Origin: Curtobacterium sp. Leaf261
GTDB taxonomy: Bacteria > Actinomycetota > Actinomycetes > Actinomycetales > Microbacteriaceae
Length of the DNA stretch: 64,000 bases
Reading direction: 5' to 3'
NCBI RefSeq assembly: GCF_001422205.1
Contig: NZ_LMMJ01000001.1
Location: 702,821-766,820, forward strand
This document shows positions 9,502 to 18,723 of the stretch, one piece after another. The notes under the pieces are model-generated. The model made no database searches and was not told where the DNA came from. It worked only from the letters and a program-made list of their open reading frames with translations. The translations under genes were made by a program, and so were the position numbers. Position 1 is the first letter of the stretch; each line of letters starts with the position of its first letter.

Positions 9502-12500
9502 CTACAGCAGCCCCGCGGACAGCGCGTTCGGCGTCCCGAACCGGTGCGCCGTGATCGACACCGCCTGCTCCCGGAGGAACGGCAGCATCTCGACGCGGCC
9601 GGACTCCGTCACGGGGCCGTCGTACACCGCGAGGTCCGGTCGCCCGTCGGTCGCGGCAGCGAGCGCCGCGAACGACCCACCGATGAGCCGGACCCGACCA
9701 CCGTCCATCCGGACGACCGACTCGTGGAACGAAGACGACGACGCGATCGACAGTGACGTGACAGCGGGCACGGTCCGCAGCGCGTTCGACACGACCGCGG
9801 GCAGTGACACCGACGGGTCGACCGACACCGCCACCGAGGCACCGGCCACCGAGGCCGCCGCGACGACCCGGACCAGGTCCCCGATCGACCCGTCGGCGGC
9901 GAGCCGCACGAGCACCGGCGACGGCCACGGCAGGTACCGCGCGACGTTCCGCTCGGCCTCGATCGCGGAGACGTCATCCGCCGTACCGAACAGCGTCGAC
10001 CACGCGAGCGCGTCGGACGCCACGGCGCGATCCAGGGACGCTCGCGCAGCCGGAGACAGGGCGGGCCCGGCATCGGCCTGGAGGCGCGTCACGGCCCGGT
10101 CGGTCACGGCACCGCCCGCAGATGCCTGCGTCGGCACCCACGACCCGAGCCCCATCAGGTACGACAGTCCACCGGCCTTCGTGCCCGGACCGACGGCCGA
10201 CTTCTTCCACCCGCCGAACGGCTGCCGCCGGACGATCGCCCCGGTGATGCCCCGGTTGATGTACAGGTTGCCCGCCTCGATGCGCTCGAGCCACGTCCTG
10301 AGCTCGCGGGGATCGAGCGAGTGCAGCCCCGAGGTGAGGCCGTAGTCGACCTCGTTGACGATGTCGATCGCCTCGTCGAGGGACGACGCGGTCATCACCC
10401 CGAGGATCGGCCCGAAGTACTCCGTGAGGTGGTAGTCCGATCCGCGCCGGACCCCGCCACGAACACCGGGCGACCAGAGCGAACCGGCCTCGTCGAGCTG
10501 CTTCGGTCGCAGCATCCACGACTCCCCCGGCCCGAGCGTCGTCAGCCCGGTGAGGAGCTTGCCCGCCGCCGGTTCGATGATCGGGCCCATCTGCGTCGTC
10601 GGGTCGGACGGCAGCCCGACGGTGAGCGACGACACCGCGTCGAGCAGCTGGTTCTTGAACCGCTTCGACCGGGCCACGCTCCCGACGAGCACCACGAGCG
10701 ACGCCGCCGAGCACTTCTGCCCCGCGTGCCCGAACGCCGACGCGACGACGTCCTTGACCGCGAGGTCGAGGTCGGCCGACGGCGTGACGATGATCGCGTT
10801 CTTGCCCGAGGTCTCGGCGAGCAGCGGCAGGTCCTGGCGGAACGACCGGAACAGCGAAGCGGTCTCGTACGCGCCGGTGAGGATCACCCGGTCGACGAGG
10901 GGCGACGCCACGAGCGACTCACCCAACGAGTCCTCGGCAACCTGCACGAGCGTCAGCACGTCAGCGGGAGCCCCCGCGGATGCCAGCGCCGCTCGCAGCA
11001 CCGACGCGAGCACGGCACCGCAGCGCTCCGCGGGTCCGGCGGGCTTCAGCACGACACCGGACCCGGCGGCGAGCGCGGCCAGAGTGGACCCGGCCGGGAT
11101 CGCGACGGGGAAGTTCCACGGCGGCGTGACGAGCGTCAGCGCAGCGGGAACGAACGAGGCACCATCGACGGAGGACAGACCGACGGCGAGCTCCCCGTAG
11201 AAGTGCGCGAAGTCGACGGCCTCGGAGACCTCGACGTCGGCCTGGTCGATCGTCTTGCCGGCCTCGGCGCCCATCACCTCGACGAGCTCGGTGCGGTGCG
11301 CCTCGAGGGCGTCGCCGAGCGCGTGCAGGACGGCACCCCGCTGCACTCCGGTCCACGCGCCCCACTCGACGCCCGCCGAACGGACCCGGTCGAGTGTCGA
11401 CGTGAGCAATCCGGGGTCCGTCACCCGCGCCGAGTCGATGTCGTCGACCCCCAGCGTCGACGAGGTGACCCGCTCCGTGATCGCGCGCGCCCACGCGCGG
11501 TTGGCGGCGATCGACGGATCCGTGTCGGGCGTGTTGGAGAACGCTCCGACGGTCGGGGCGACGACAGCCGCGAACCGGTCCGCCGACCGGTGTGGCGCCG
11601 GGGCCTCGAGCGCCCCGGGAGCCCCCAGAGCGGCGAGCGATGCCCGGAACCGCGACTCCTCCCGTGCGAACAGGGACGGGGACGAGGACAGCTCGAACAC
11701 GGCGGACATGAAGTTGTCCTGCGACGCACCCTCTTCCAGCCGACGGATCAGGTACGCGATCGCGACGTCGAACTCGGCCGGGTGCACGACCGGCGTGTAG
11801 AGGAGGAGCGAGCCCACGGTGTTCTGCACGGCGGCGGCCTGCCCCTGCGCCATGCCGAGGAGCATCTCGAAGTCGATGCCGTCGCGGACACCGCGCTGCC
11901 CGGCGAGGAGCCAGGCGTGCGCGACGTCGAACAGGTTGTGGCCGGCGACACCGACCCGGACGTTCTCGACGCGCGAGGGGGTGAGCGCCCAGTCGAGCAC
12001 GCGCTTGTAGTTCGTGTCGGAGTCCTGCTTGGTGTGCCACGTCGCGAGCGGCCAGCCGTGCACGGACGCCTCGACCTGCTCCATCGGCAGGTTCGCGCCC
12101 TTGACGAGCCGGACCTTGATGTCCGCGCCGCCGCGGGCACGACGGGCGGCGGACCACTCCTGCAGGTGCTGCATCGCGCCGAGGGCGTCGGGCAGGTAGG
12201 CCTGCAGGACGATCCCCGCCTCGAGCCCGAGGAACGCCGGCTCGTCGAGGAGCGCCGTGAAGACCGCGATGGTCAGGTCGAGGTCCTTGTACTCCTCCAT
12301 GTCGAGGTTGATGAACTTCTGCGGCGACGCGGCGGCGGCGCGCTCGAAGAGGGGTCGGAGCTGTCCGACGATGTCGAGCACGGCCTCGTCGAACGCCCAC
12401 GGCGAGTGCGGGTGCACGGTCGAGGAGACCTTGATCGACACGTAGTCGACGTCGTCGCGTGCAAGGAGCGCCATCGTCCCCGCGAGTCGCCTGGCCGCCT

Positions 12501-12990
12501 CCTGCTCGCCGAGGACCGCCTCGCCGAGCAGGTTCATGTTGAGTCGGATCCCGGGCTTCTTGATCTTCCGAATCGCCGGACCGAGCTTCGCGTCGGTCGC
12601 GTCGATGATCAGGTGGCCCACCATCTCGCGCAGCACACGGCGCGCGAGGGGCACAACGACACCCGGGAGGACCGGTGCGAGTCCGCCACCGAGGCGCACC
12701 AGACCGCGCATGGCGGCCGGGAGGAACGTGGGGACGTCCGGTGCGATGGTCCGGAGCGTGCGCCCCGCGACCGACAGGTCCTCCGGACGGACGACACCGT
12801 CGACGAAGCCGACCGTGAACGCCAGGCCCTTCGGGTCCTTGAGGACGCCGGCGAGCTGCGCGGCGCTGCCGTCGACCGGGTACCCGGATGCCTCGTCGAG
12901 CCAGCGGCGGACGAGCGCGACGGTCTCGGCGGCGAGCGCGTCGTCGGCGGGCGCGGCTGATGCGGCAGGAACGGCAGCGGTGTCGGTCAT
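9502..12990 (-). CDS. putA: Bifunctional proline dehydrogenase / glutamate-semialdehyde dehydrogenase
   Basis: 1162 residues. The proline dehydrogenase barrel occupies about residues 30-470 (YVSIKVSS, NLDMEEYKDLDLT, RLVKGANLPMEQV). The aldehyde dehydrogenase part is at about 500-1000 (LAETSGKNAIIV, then the catalytic Cys760 in GHAGQKCSAAS). A ~160-residue C-terminal domain follows. It converts proline to glutamate with FAD and NAD, channelling the semialdehyde. There is no N-terminal ribbon-helix-helix, so it does not regulate itself. The divergent LysR gene is the likely regulator. A weak CACACT lies 6 nt before the ATG. Confidence 0.95.
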   Translation of the reverse strand: MTDTAAVPAASAAPADDALAAETVALVRRWLDEASGYPVDGSAAQLAGVLKDPKGLAFTVGFVDGVVRPEDLSVAGRTLRTIAPDVPTFLPAAMRGLVRLGGGLAPVLPGVVVPLARRVLREMVGHLIIDATDAKLGPAIRKIKKPGIRLNMNLLGEAVLGEQEAARRLAGTMALLARDDVDYVSIKVSSTVHPHSPWAFDEAVLDIVGQLRPLFERAAAASPQKFINLDMEEYKDLDLTIAVFTALLDEPAFLGLEAGIVLQAYLPDALGAMQHLQEWSAARRARGGADIKVRLVKGANLPMEQVEASVHGWPLATWHTKQDSDTNYKRVLDWALTPSRVENVRVGVAGHNLFDVAHAWLLAGQRGVRDGIDFEMLLGMAQGQAAAVQNTVGSLLLYTPVVHPAEFDVAIAYLIRRLEEGASQDNFMSAVFELSSSPSLFAREESRFRASLAALGAPGALEAPAPHRSADRFAAVVAPTVGAFSNTPDTDPSIAANRAWARAITERVTSSTLGVDDIDSARVTDPGLLTSTLDRVRSAGVEWGAWTGVQRGAVLHALGDALEAHRTELVEVMGAEAGKTIDQADVEVSEAVDFAHFYGELAVGLSSVDGASFVPAALTLVTPPWNFPVAIPAGSTLAALAAGSGVVLKPAGPAERCGAVLASVLRAALASAGAPADVLTLVQVAEDSLGESLVASPLVDRVILTGAYETASLFRSFRQDLPLLAETSGKNAIIVTPSADLDLAVKDVVASAFGHAGQKCSAASLVVLVGSVARSKRFKNQLLDAVSSLTVGLPSDPTTQMGPIIEPAAGKLLTGLTTLGPGESWMLRPKQLDEAGSLWSPGVRGGVRRGSDYHLTEYFGPILGVMTASSLDEAIDIVNEVDYGLTSGLHSLDPRELRTWLERIEAGNLYINRGITGAIVRRQPFGGWKKSAVGPGTKAGGLSYLMGLGSWVPTQASAGGAVTDRAVTRLQADAGPALSPAARASLDRAVASDALAWSTLFGTADDVSAIEAERNVARYLPWPSPVLVRLAADGSIGDLVRVVAAASVAGASVAVSVDPSVSLPAVVSNALRTVPAVTSLSIASSSSFHESVVRMDGGRVRLIGGSFAALAAATDGRPDLAVYDGPVTESGRVEMLPFLREQAVSITAHRFGTPNALSAGLL

Positions 12991-13037
12991 GTGACCAGTG
13001 TGGAGCGCGGGGACACTGTAGGGAAAGCGATGATTCG

Positions 13038-13047
13038 TGATGCATCA
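13038..13047. promoter_or_regulatory. Candidate LysR-type operator between putA and its regulator
   Basis: Perfect palindrome TGATGCATCA inside a wider ATGATTCGTGATGCATCAT in the 92-bp divergent gap. Position and symmetry fit a regulator site. This is inference from location. Confidence 0.5.
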
Positions 13048-13082
13048 TGTTCAGTACAGCTACCGAGTGGAGGAGCCGACCG

Positions 13083-14012
13083 ATGCTCGACGTCCGACGC
13101 CTCGTGATCCTCCGAGAGCTCAGTGTCCGCGGGACCATCGCCGCGGTCGCCGACGCGATGAACTTCACGCCCTCCGCGGTGTCGCAGCAGCTCGCGACGC
13201 TCGAGCGCGAGGCCGGCGTGCCGCTCCTCCGGAAGGCCGGCCGCCGCGTGCAGCTCACCCCCCAGGCGGAGGTCCTCGTGGCGGCTGCCGGCGAGGTCCT
13301 CGACACGCTCGATGCCGCACAGGCCGCCCTCGAGTCGACCCTGACGACGGTGCAGGGCCGGGTCCGTGTCGCCGTGTTCCAGTCGGCCGCCCTCGCCCTC
13401 ATGCCGTTCGCACTCCGGGCCATGGCGGAAGAACACCCCGACGTCCGCGTCGAGATGGTCCAGCGTGAACCGGAGTCGGCGCTGTACGAGACGTGGGCAC
13501 GCGACTTCGACATGGTGATCGCCGAGCAGTACCCGGCACATGCCGCTCCCCGACACCCGGGGCTCGACCGGCGCGACCTGACGACCGACGCCGTCCGACT
13601 GGCACTCCCACCGGTCGACGTCGCGCTGCGCCCTGTGTCGACGCTCGCGGAGGCGGCAGCGATGCCGTGGGTGATGGAGCCGCGCGGGACCGCGTCCCGG
13701 CACTTCGCGGAGCAGCTCTGCCGGTCGACGGGGTTCGAGCCCGACGTGCGCTTCGAGACCGCCGACCTGCAGACCCAGATCCGCCTCGTGGAGTCGGGCA
13801 ACGCGGTGTGCCTCATCCCGGACCTCGTCTGGGCCGGACGGCCGACACCGGCGCGGCTCGTCGAGCTGCCGGGGTCGCCGCGGCGGACGATCTTCACGTC
13901 GGAGCGGGAGTCCGGACGGCGTTCTCCGGCCGTCCGGGCGTTCCGCGAGACGCTCGAGCGGGCCGCGGTGGCGCAGCGGGCGCACCCGGACGGGGTCGCC
14001 CCCGCACGATGA
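13083..14012 (+). CDS. LysR-family transcriptional regulator
   Basis: 309 residues. The N-terminal winged helix-turn-helix spans about 1-60 (MNFTPSAVSQQLATLEREAG is the recognition region). A linker helix and a periplasmic-binding-like effector domain cover residues 90-300. The ATG at 13083 has an excellent GGAGGAG 7 nt upstream, so the shorter form was chosen over an in-frame ATG at 13047. It diverges from putA across 92 bp containing a palindrome, so it is probably the proline- or glutamate-responsive activator. No ligand is proven. Confidence 0.88.
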   Translation: MLDVRRLVILRELSVRGTIAAVADAMNFTPSAVSQQLATLEREAGVPLLRKAGRRVQLTPQAEVLVAAAGEVLDTLDAAQAALESTLTTVQGRVRVAVFQSAALALMPFALRAMAEEHPDVRVEMVQREPESALYETWARDFDMVIAEQYPAHAAPRHPGLDRRDLTTDAVRLALPPVDVALRPVSTLAEAAAMPWVMEPRGTASRHFAEQLCRSTGFEPDVRFETADLQTQIRLVESGNAVCLIPDLVWAGRPTPARLVELPGSPRRTIFTSERESGRRSPAVRAFRETLERAAVAQRAHPDGVAPAR

Positions 14013-14182
14013 CCCTGCTCGACGCCGCGGTCCGCCCGTCCCCCAGTTCGTGGGGCTTTCGGCGGACCGTCTCGCACAGTGTCTCCTGAACCCCCTACGA
14101 TCTGGGCACAGCCAGATTCATGGCTGATTCACATACTCGACATGTGAACACATGTCGGGTCTCGGACACACAGGGGATCTCC

Positions 14183-15757
14183 GTGGACCACAGCACCACT
14201 CCGTTCCGCCGCGCGTGCGCGGTCGGGGCGACCGTCACCATCGTCGGCCTCGCCGCCGGACTCGGCGGGCTCGGCGTCAGCGCCGCGTCCGCCGCGGAGC
14301 CGACCAGCGCGACGTCGCAGAGCAGCGACACGTCGAGCCCGGCGAGCGGTGACGCATCGACGCCGACCTCCGCACCCGCGGACAGCGGCACGAGCACCGC
14401 CGACACGAGCACGACGGCGCCCGGCACCACGGCTCCGAGCACGTCCGCCGGATCCACCGCGACGACACCGGACGCCGGCACGGACCCGAGCGGGACGGGC
14501 ACCACGCCCGCGGCCACGACCCCGACGAGCGCGACGCCGACCGACACGACGCCGACCGCGACCGCCCCGGCCGACGCCACGCCCGCGGACACGACCCCCG
14601 CGACGAACGCACCGTCGTCGAGCACGCCCACGACGGTCACGCCCGCGGCCGCCGACCCCGAGGAGTCCTTCTTCGCCGGCAACGCGGTCGTGGACGGGAA
14701 CGCCCGCGTCGGCGACACCCTCACCGCCAGCCTCGAGGGCAGCACCGATGTCGGCACCACCACCTACCAGTGGTTCCGCGACGGGAACGCCGTGCTCGGA
14801 GCGACCACCGCGACCTACGCGCTGACGGCCGCCGACCTCGCGACCCGCATCACCGTGCAGATCACCGCGACGAGCACGGACGGCACGCAGCAGACCACCC
14901 GCACCGGGGCCGCGCAGCGCTTCGTGCAGCCGGCGGGAGCCCCGGGCTTCGCCGAGACCAGCGTCGAGGTCCACGTGACCGCCGGCGAGGAGCTGAGCTA
15001 CCTGTCGACCGCGACCGGTGACCCCGGCATCGACTACTCGATCGACACCACGCAGAACCCCCTCGTCGACGGCGTGACCTTCACGAACGGCCTGTTCTCC
15101 GGGACGCCCTTCTTCGCCGAGTCCGGCGTCTACACGGTCACCGCGACGAACGCCGCCGGTTCGGCCTCGCAGAGCGTGTCGCTCGTCGTCGACCCGGCTG
15201 CCACGGCCGGCCTGTTCGGGTACCTCCTGCCGACGGACGAGAACTCGGACGACGTCTGGTTCGCGGACAGCCTCGACGGCTCCTCGGACCCGGTCACCGT
15301 CACCGACGGCACCGCCCTGGCCGTCAACGCGTTCTTCGAGGACGAGTTCGGCAACGAGTCGGCGTCGGCGTTCGAGCTCGGCACGCTGACGTCGAGCAAC
15401 GCGGCGGACACGATCACGGCCGAGTCCGAGGACGTCCCCGCCGGGGTCGTGTTCCACGGTTCGGGCGCCCGGACCCTGACGTACCGCGCCGGCGCGTACA
15501 CGATCTCCTGGTCGGTCACCGTGACCGGTGCCGCGGTGACCACGCCGGTCGCCACCACGCCCGTCGTCGCACCGGTCGGCTCGACGATCGTCGTCCCGGC
15601 CGCCGCCCCGACGCGCGCCGTCGCGACCGCGCACCGCTCGGGTCTCGCGCACACCGGCTCCGACGACGCCGGGCTCCTCGCCTGGGCGCTCGGGCTCATC
15701 GCCGCGGGTGCCGCGGTGACCGTCCTGCGGTTCCGTCGCCGACGCACCCAGCGCTGA
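14183..15757 (+). CDS. LAxTG-anchored Thr-rich surface protein with Ig-like domains
   Basis: 524 residues from a GTG with AGGGGA five nt upstream. The signal peptide is at about 1-37 (hydrophobic core ending SAASAAE). A Ser/Thr/Ala/Pro stalk runs to about residue 155, followed by an Ig-like repeat (YQWFRDGNAV) and a second beta-rich repeat (GVYTVTATNAAGSAS). The sorting signal LAHTG is at 488-492, followed by a hydrophobic helix and an Arg tail. LAxTG is the motif used by class E sortases of high-GC actinobacteria, so the protein should be wall-linked. No sortase gene is in the window. The role is probably adhesion or wall spacing. Confidence 0.8.
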   Translation: MDHSTTPFRRACAVGATVTIVGLAAGLGGLGVSAASAAEPTSATSQSSDTSSPASGDASTPTSAPADSGTSTADTSTTAPGTTAPSTSAGSTATTPDAGTDPSGTGTTPAATTPTSATPTDTTPTATAPADATPADTTPATNAPSSSTPTTVTPAAADPEESFFAGNAVVDGNARVGDTLTASLEGSTDVGTTTYQWFRDGNAVLGATTATYALTAADLATRITVQITATSTDGTQQTTRTGAAQRFVQPAGAPGFAETSVEVHVTAGEELSYLSTATGDPGIDYSIDTTQNPLVDGVTFTNGLFSGTPFFAESGVYTVTATNAAGSASQSVSLVVDPAATAGLFGYLLPTDENSDDVWFADSLDGSSDPVTVTDGTALAVNAFFEDEFGNESASAFELGTLTSSNAADTITAESEDVPAGVVFHGSGARTLTYRAGAYTISWSVTVTGAAVTTPVATTPVVAPVGSTIVVPAAAPTRAVATAHRSGLAHTGSDDAGLLAWALGLIAAGAAVTVLRFRRRRTQR

Positions 15758-15890
15758 CCGTCCCTCCAGTCCGCATCGTCACCGTCCCGTGGGCGGTCAC
15801 CGATGACCGGACGGGAGGAACGGATCCCCTGACCGGAGCCCGTCACCCCACCGGGGTGGCGGGCTCCCGCCATGCCCGGCTGCGGATCGG

Positions 15891-15896
15891 TACCGT
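15891..15896 (+). promoter_or_regulatory. -10 box for leaderless start at 15903
   Basis: TACCGT ends 6 nt before the azoR ATG, with no Shine-Dalgarno sequence. Confidence 0.6.
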
Positions 15897-15902
15897 TGGC
15901 AC

Positions 15903-16544
15903 ATGCCGAACCTCCTGCACCTCGACTCCTCCGCCGACCTCGCACACTCCCGCTCCCGCGCCCTGACCGCCGCGTTCGCCGAGGCGTGGACCGCCCGCGG
16001 ACCGGAGTACACCGTGACCCGCCGCGACCTGCACGTCGACCAGCTCCCGCACCTCGAGGCGTCCGCACTGCACTGGCCGGAGTCCGCCCGGCAGCCGGGT
16101 GCCTCGATCCCCGACGGGGCCGAAGCCCTGCAGCAGGAGGTCATCGACGAGCTCCTCGGGGCGGACGTGCTGCTCGTCGGTTCGCCCCTCTACAACTACA
16201 CGGTGGCGTCGACCCTCAAGGCGTGGATCGACCGCGTGCACGTCCCCGGGGTCCTGGCACCCGCCGAGCCCGGTGACGTGCAGCCCCTCGCCGGGCGTCC
16301 CGCGGTGACCGTCGTGTCCCGTGGTGGGTCGTACGACGCGGGCACGCCGTCCGAGCACTGGGACCACGGGAGCCCCGTCCTGCAGCTCATCCTCGGCACC
16401 GCACTCGGCATGGACGTGCACCCCGTGACGACGAGCCTGACCCTCGCGGACGTGCTGCCGGGGCTCGCGGAGTTCTCCGAGCGGTCGCACGACGAGTTCG
16501 AGGCCGCGCGTGCGGAGCTCGTCGGCCTGGCGCGGACGCTGTAG
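15903..16544 (+). CDS. azoR: FMN-dependent NADH-azoreductase
   Basis: 213 residues with a flavodoxin-like fold. The FMN-phosphate loop is LDSSADLAHSRSRALT near the N-terminus, and GSPLYNYTVASTLKAWIDRV is the conserved central motif of the AzoR group. SRGGSYD supplies the second FMN loop. It reduces azo dyes and quinones with NADH and probably protects against quinone stress. It is monocistronic. The TAG stop is followed immediately by four direct copies of a 15-bp unit. Confidence 0.9.
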   Translation: MPNLLHLDSSADLAHSRSRALTAAFAEAWTARGPEYTVTRRDLHVDQLPHLEASALHWPESARQPGASIPDGAEALQQEVIDELLGADVLLVGSPLYNYTVASTLKAWIDRVHVPGVLAPAEPGDVQPLAGRPAVTVVSRGGSYDAGTPSEHWDHGSPVLQLILGTALGMDVHPVTTSLTLADVLPGLAEFSERSHDEFEAARAELVGLARTL

Positions 16545-16604
16545 CCCCGAACGGTTCTGCCCCGAACGGTTCTGCCCCGAACGGTTCTGCCCCGAACGGT
16601 TCTG
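16545..16604. repeat. Four tandem copies of a 15-bp unit
   Basis: CCCCGAACGGTTCTG repeated four times without a break, starting on the base after the azoR stop. The last copy doubles as the left arm of the palindrome at 16594-16673. Confidence 0.95.
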
Positions 16605-16673
16605 TCGCAGGGAGCGTCAACTGGCCGAGGGACTCCCTGGCACAGTTGACGCCCGCTGGGGCAGAACCGGTTC
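16594..16673. repeat. Long palindrome, family B copy 1
   Basis: Outer arms GAACGGTTCTG and CAGAACCGGTTC. Perfect inner arms GCGTCAACTG (16614-16623) and CAGTTGACGC (16643-16652) surround a core GCCGAGGGACTCCCTGGCAC. The core and both arms are conserved in the copy at 62134-62212. Confidence 0.85.
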
Positions 16674-16725
16674 CGCGCGCGCGGCCGGGAGGGACGACAC
16701 GCGTCGCGCAGGTCGGCCGCGTCGG

Positions 16726-16731
16726 TAGGGT
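16726..16731 (+). promoter_or_regulatory. -10 box for leaderless start at 16738
   Basis: TAGGGT ends 6 nt before the GTG start of the metallo-beta-lactamase-fold gene. Confidence 0.6.
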
Positions 16732-16737
16732 GGCCGG

Positions 16738-17859
16738 GTGACGAACCCGGCTGCCCCCGCTGGTCCCGCAGGCACCGCTGGCGCTCCGACCCCGCGCCCG
16801 CCGAGCCCGCCCGCCCCGATCTCCGCCGTGCAGGCCGAGGCCCTCCGCTCGGGGCAGCTGCCGCCGCTCGAGCAGGTCCGCGACGGCGTCTGGACGATGT
16901 CGATCCCGTTCCGGGCCGGCATCCCCGACTCCACGCTGACCTACGTCGTCGAGGGCTCCGACGGCTCCCTCACACTCATCGACCCCGGGTGGGGTGTGGA
17001 CGCGACGCTCGACCTCCTCGACGACGGACTCCGGATGATCGGGCACTCGCTCGACGACGTCGCGCTCGTCGCCGTCACGCACCTGCACATCGACCACGTC
17101 GGTGCCGCCGCCGCGGTCCGTGCCCGGTCGGGGGCGCGCGTGGCGATGCACCCCGCCGAGGCGTTCGCGATCGATCACCAGCTCGAGGACCGTGCCCTCG
17201 ACGACGAGGACATCACCGGGTGGGGTGTCCCGTCCGCGCTCCTGCCCGAGCTGCATGAGAAGTGGGGGTCCGGTCGGCGCATCCCCTCGGTCGACATCCC
17301 GTCGGTGTCGCCCGACCTGGTCGTCGAGGACGGTGACCTCCTCCCGGTACCCGGGCGGACGATCCGGGCGCTGTGGACCCCGGGGCACACGACGGGCCAC
17401 CTGTGCTTCGTCGACGAGCCGGACGGGCTGCTGTTCACGGGCGACCACGTGCTCCCGCGCATCAACTCCGGACTCGGGCTCGGCGGTCGGTCGACGACGA
17501 ACCCGCTCGACGACTACCTGGCCTCCCTCGACCGGGTGTCCGCGATCGACCGGTCGTCCGGACGCGCCCCGCTCGAGGTCTGCCCGGGGCACGAGTACCG
17601 GTTCGCCGACGTCGGCACGCGTGCTGCGGTGCTCGCGGACCACCGCAGCGAGCGGCAGGAGGCCGTCGCGGCGGCGCTCGACGACTTCGCCGCGCGGGGC
17701 GAGCGTCCGACGATGTGGGAGGTCGCCTCGCGGGTGCCCTTCCGCGGCGGGATCGACTCGATGACCGGGTACCTGCTGGCCTCCGCGCTCACCCAGACGG
17801 GGTTCCACGTGCGCGCGCTCGGCCGCCAGGACGAGGTCCGGGCGGCCTCGCGCAGCTGA
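16738..17859 (+). CDS. Metallo-beta-lactamase-fold hydrolase
   Basis: 373 residues from a GTG. An Ala/Pro-rich leader of ~30 residues precedes the fold. The metal motif is THLHIDH (His115, His117, Asp119, His120). Further ligands lie in TPGHTTGH, LFTGDHVLP and the late VCPGHEY. A ~70-residue helical C-terminal domain follows, as in the group resembling glyoxalase II. It is a cytosolic di-metal hydrolase and its substrate is not identifiable. A thioester or ester is plausible. It is probably leaderless. Confidence 0.85.
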   Translation: MTNPAAPAGPAGTAGAPTPRPPSPPAPISAVQAEALRSGQLPPLEQVRDGVWTMSIPFRAGIPDSTLTYVVEGSDGSLTLIDPGWGVDATLDLLDDGLRMIGHSLDDVALVAVTHLHIDHVGAAAAVRARSGARVAMHPAEAFAIDHQLEDRALDDEDITGWGVPSALLPELHEKWGSGRRIPSVDIPSVSPDLVVEDGDLLPVPGRTIRALWTPGHTTGHLCFVDEPDGLLFTGDHVLPRINSGLGLGGRSTTNPLDDYLASLDRVSAIDRSSGRAPLEVCPGHEYRFADVGTRAAVLADHRSERQEAVAAALDDFAARGERPTMWEVASRVPFRGGIDSMTGYLLASALTQTGFHVRALGRQDEVRAASRS

Positions 17860-17877
17860 TCCCACCCCGGTACGGCT

Positions 17878-17951
17878 TGTCGCTGTGCCCGGAAAGCGAC
17901 GAGATCGCCCGGGATTCGGCCGCGATCGGTCGCTCTGCCCGAAAACCGACA
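17878..17951. repeat. Imperfect nested repeat between convergent genes
   Basis: Two related segments, GTCGCTGTGCCCGGAAAGCG and GTCGCTCTGCCCGAAAACCG, lie about 50 bp apart. Each contains its own short inverted arms (GTCGCT with AGCGAC in the first). Just beyond it CGCACGGTCCG also occurs twice (near 17956 and 17980). Confidence 0.5.
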
Positions 17952-18012
17952 GGCGCACGGTCCGACCGAGCGGTCGAGCGCACGGTCCGCCCGAGCGCCC
18001 GAGCGTGCCCGC

Positions 18013-18687
18013 TCAGTACGGCGCGGTCTGCACCTGCACACCCGCGGCGGCCGCGACCTCGCGGACCCGGGCGTCGAGCTCGGCACCGCGCAGGGTCTTC
18101 GGGAACCCGATGACCGTCCGGTAGACCGGCAGGTCGATCGCCGTCCACTGTCCGTTGCTCACGACGACCCGCAGTGCGTCGACCCGGCCGAACTGATAGC
18201 GGCCGCCGGCGGTGGTCTCCCCGGACCCGACGGACTGCACGAACTGCCGCGGGATCCCGAGGACGAGCGTCGGGGTGCTGCCGCCGGTGTAGACGCCGAT
18301 GCCGTTGTGGTCGGCCACGAGCGTGGCGTACCCGCGACGGGGTGGTCGGCCCACGAGCGTCGTGCCGAGCATGGAGGCCGCGTTCTCGATCTCCTTCGCG
18401 AGGTCGCGCTTCATCGTCACCGCAGCCAGGTGCGCACCGGGGTGCTGGGTCGCGAGGGCCCGCTCCCGGCTGCGGGTGCGGGCGTGGGAGACGGCGAAGA
18501 CGATCTCGATGACGACGAACACGGCGAGCGCGATGAGCACGAGCGAGATGACGATCCCGCCGGTGGACATGCCCTCTTCGTGCTCGCGCCAGGCCAGCAG
18601 CCCGAAGCGCAGCACGATGTAGGCCGCGACCACCGCGATCCCGATGATGCCGCCGCGTCGACGACCCGCCCCGTTGTCGTTCCCCAT
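18013..18687 (-). CDS. Two-helix membrane protein with large cytosolic domain
   Basis: 224 residues. After a short basic N-terminus (NDNGAGRRRG) come two membrane helices at about 12-32 and 44-66. A ~150-residue soluble domain of mixed alpha/beta pattern follows, with no recognised motif. TAGAGT lies 8 nt upstream of the ATG. It diverges from the enoyl-CoA hydratase operon by only 36 bp, so the two promoters overlap. Longer in-frame extensions would run antisense through the hydratase and were rejected. Function is unknown. Confidence 0.7.
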   Translation of the reverse strand: MGNDNGAGRRRGGIIGIAVVAAYIVLRFGLLAWREHEEGMSTGGIVISLVLIALAVFVVIEIVFAVSHARTRSRERALATQHPGAHLAAVTMKRDLAKEIENAASMLGTTLVGRPPRRGYATLVADHNGIGVYTGGSTPTLVLGIPRQFVQSVGSGETTAGGRYQFGRVDALRVVVSNGQWTAIDLPVYRTVIGFPKTLRGAELDARVREVAAAAGVQVQTAPY

Positions 18688-18710
18688 GGGAGACAACTCT
18701 AGGGCGGCGA

Positions 18711-18716
18711 TAGTCT
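18711..18716 (+). promoter_or_regulatory. -10 box for the hydratase operon
   Basis: TAGTCT lies 7 nt before the GTG at 18724, inside the 36-bp divergent gap. Confidence 0.5.
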
Positions 18717-18723
18717 CGTCCAC

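Noticed and set aside
14120..14182. ATG start at 14120 for the surface protein
   Set aside because: It would put 21 polar residues before the signal peptide. The GTG at 14183 has a suitable AGGGGA and yields a normal signal sequence.
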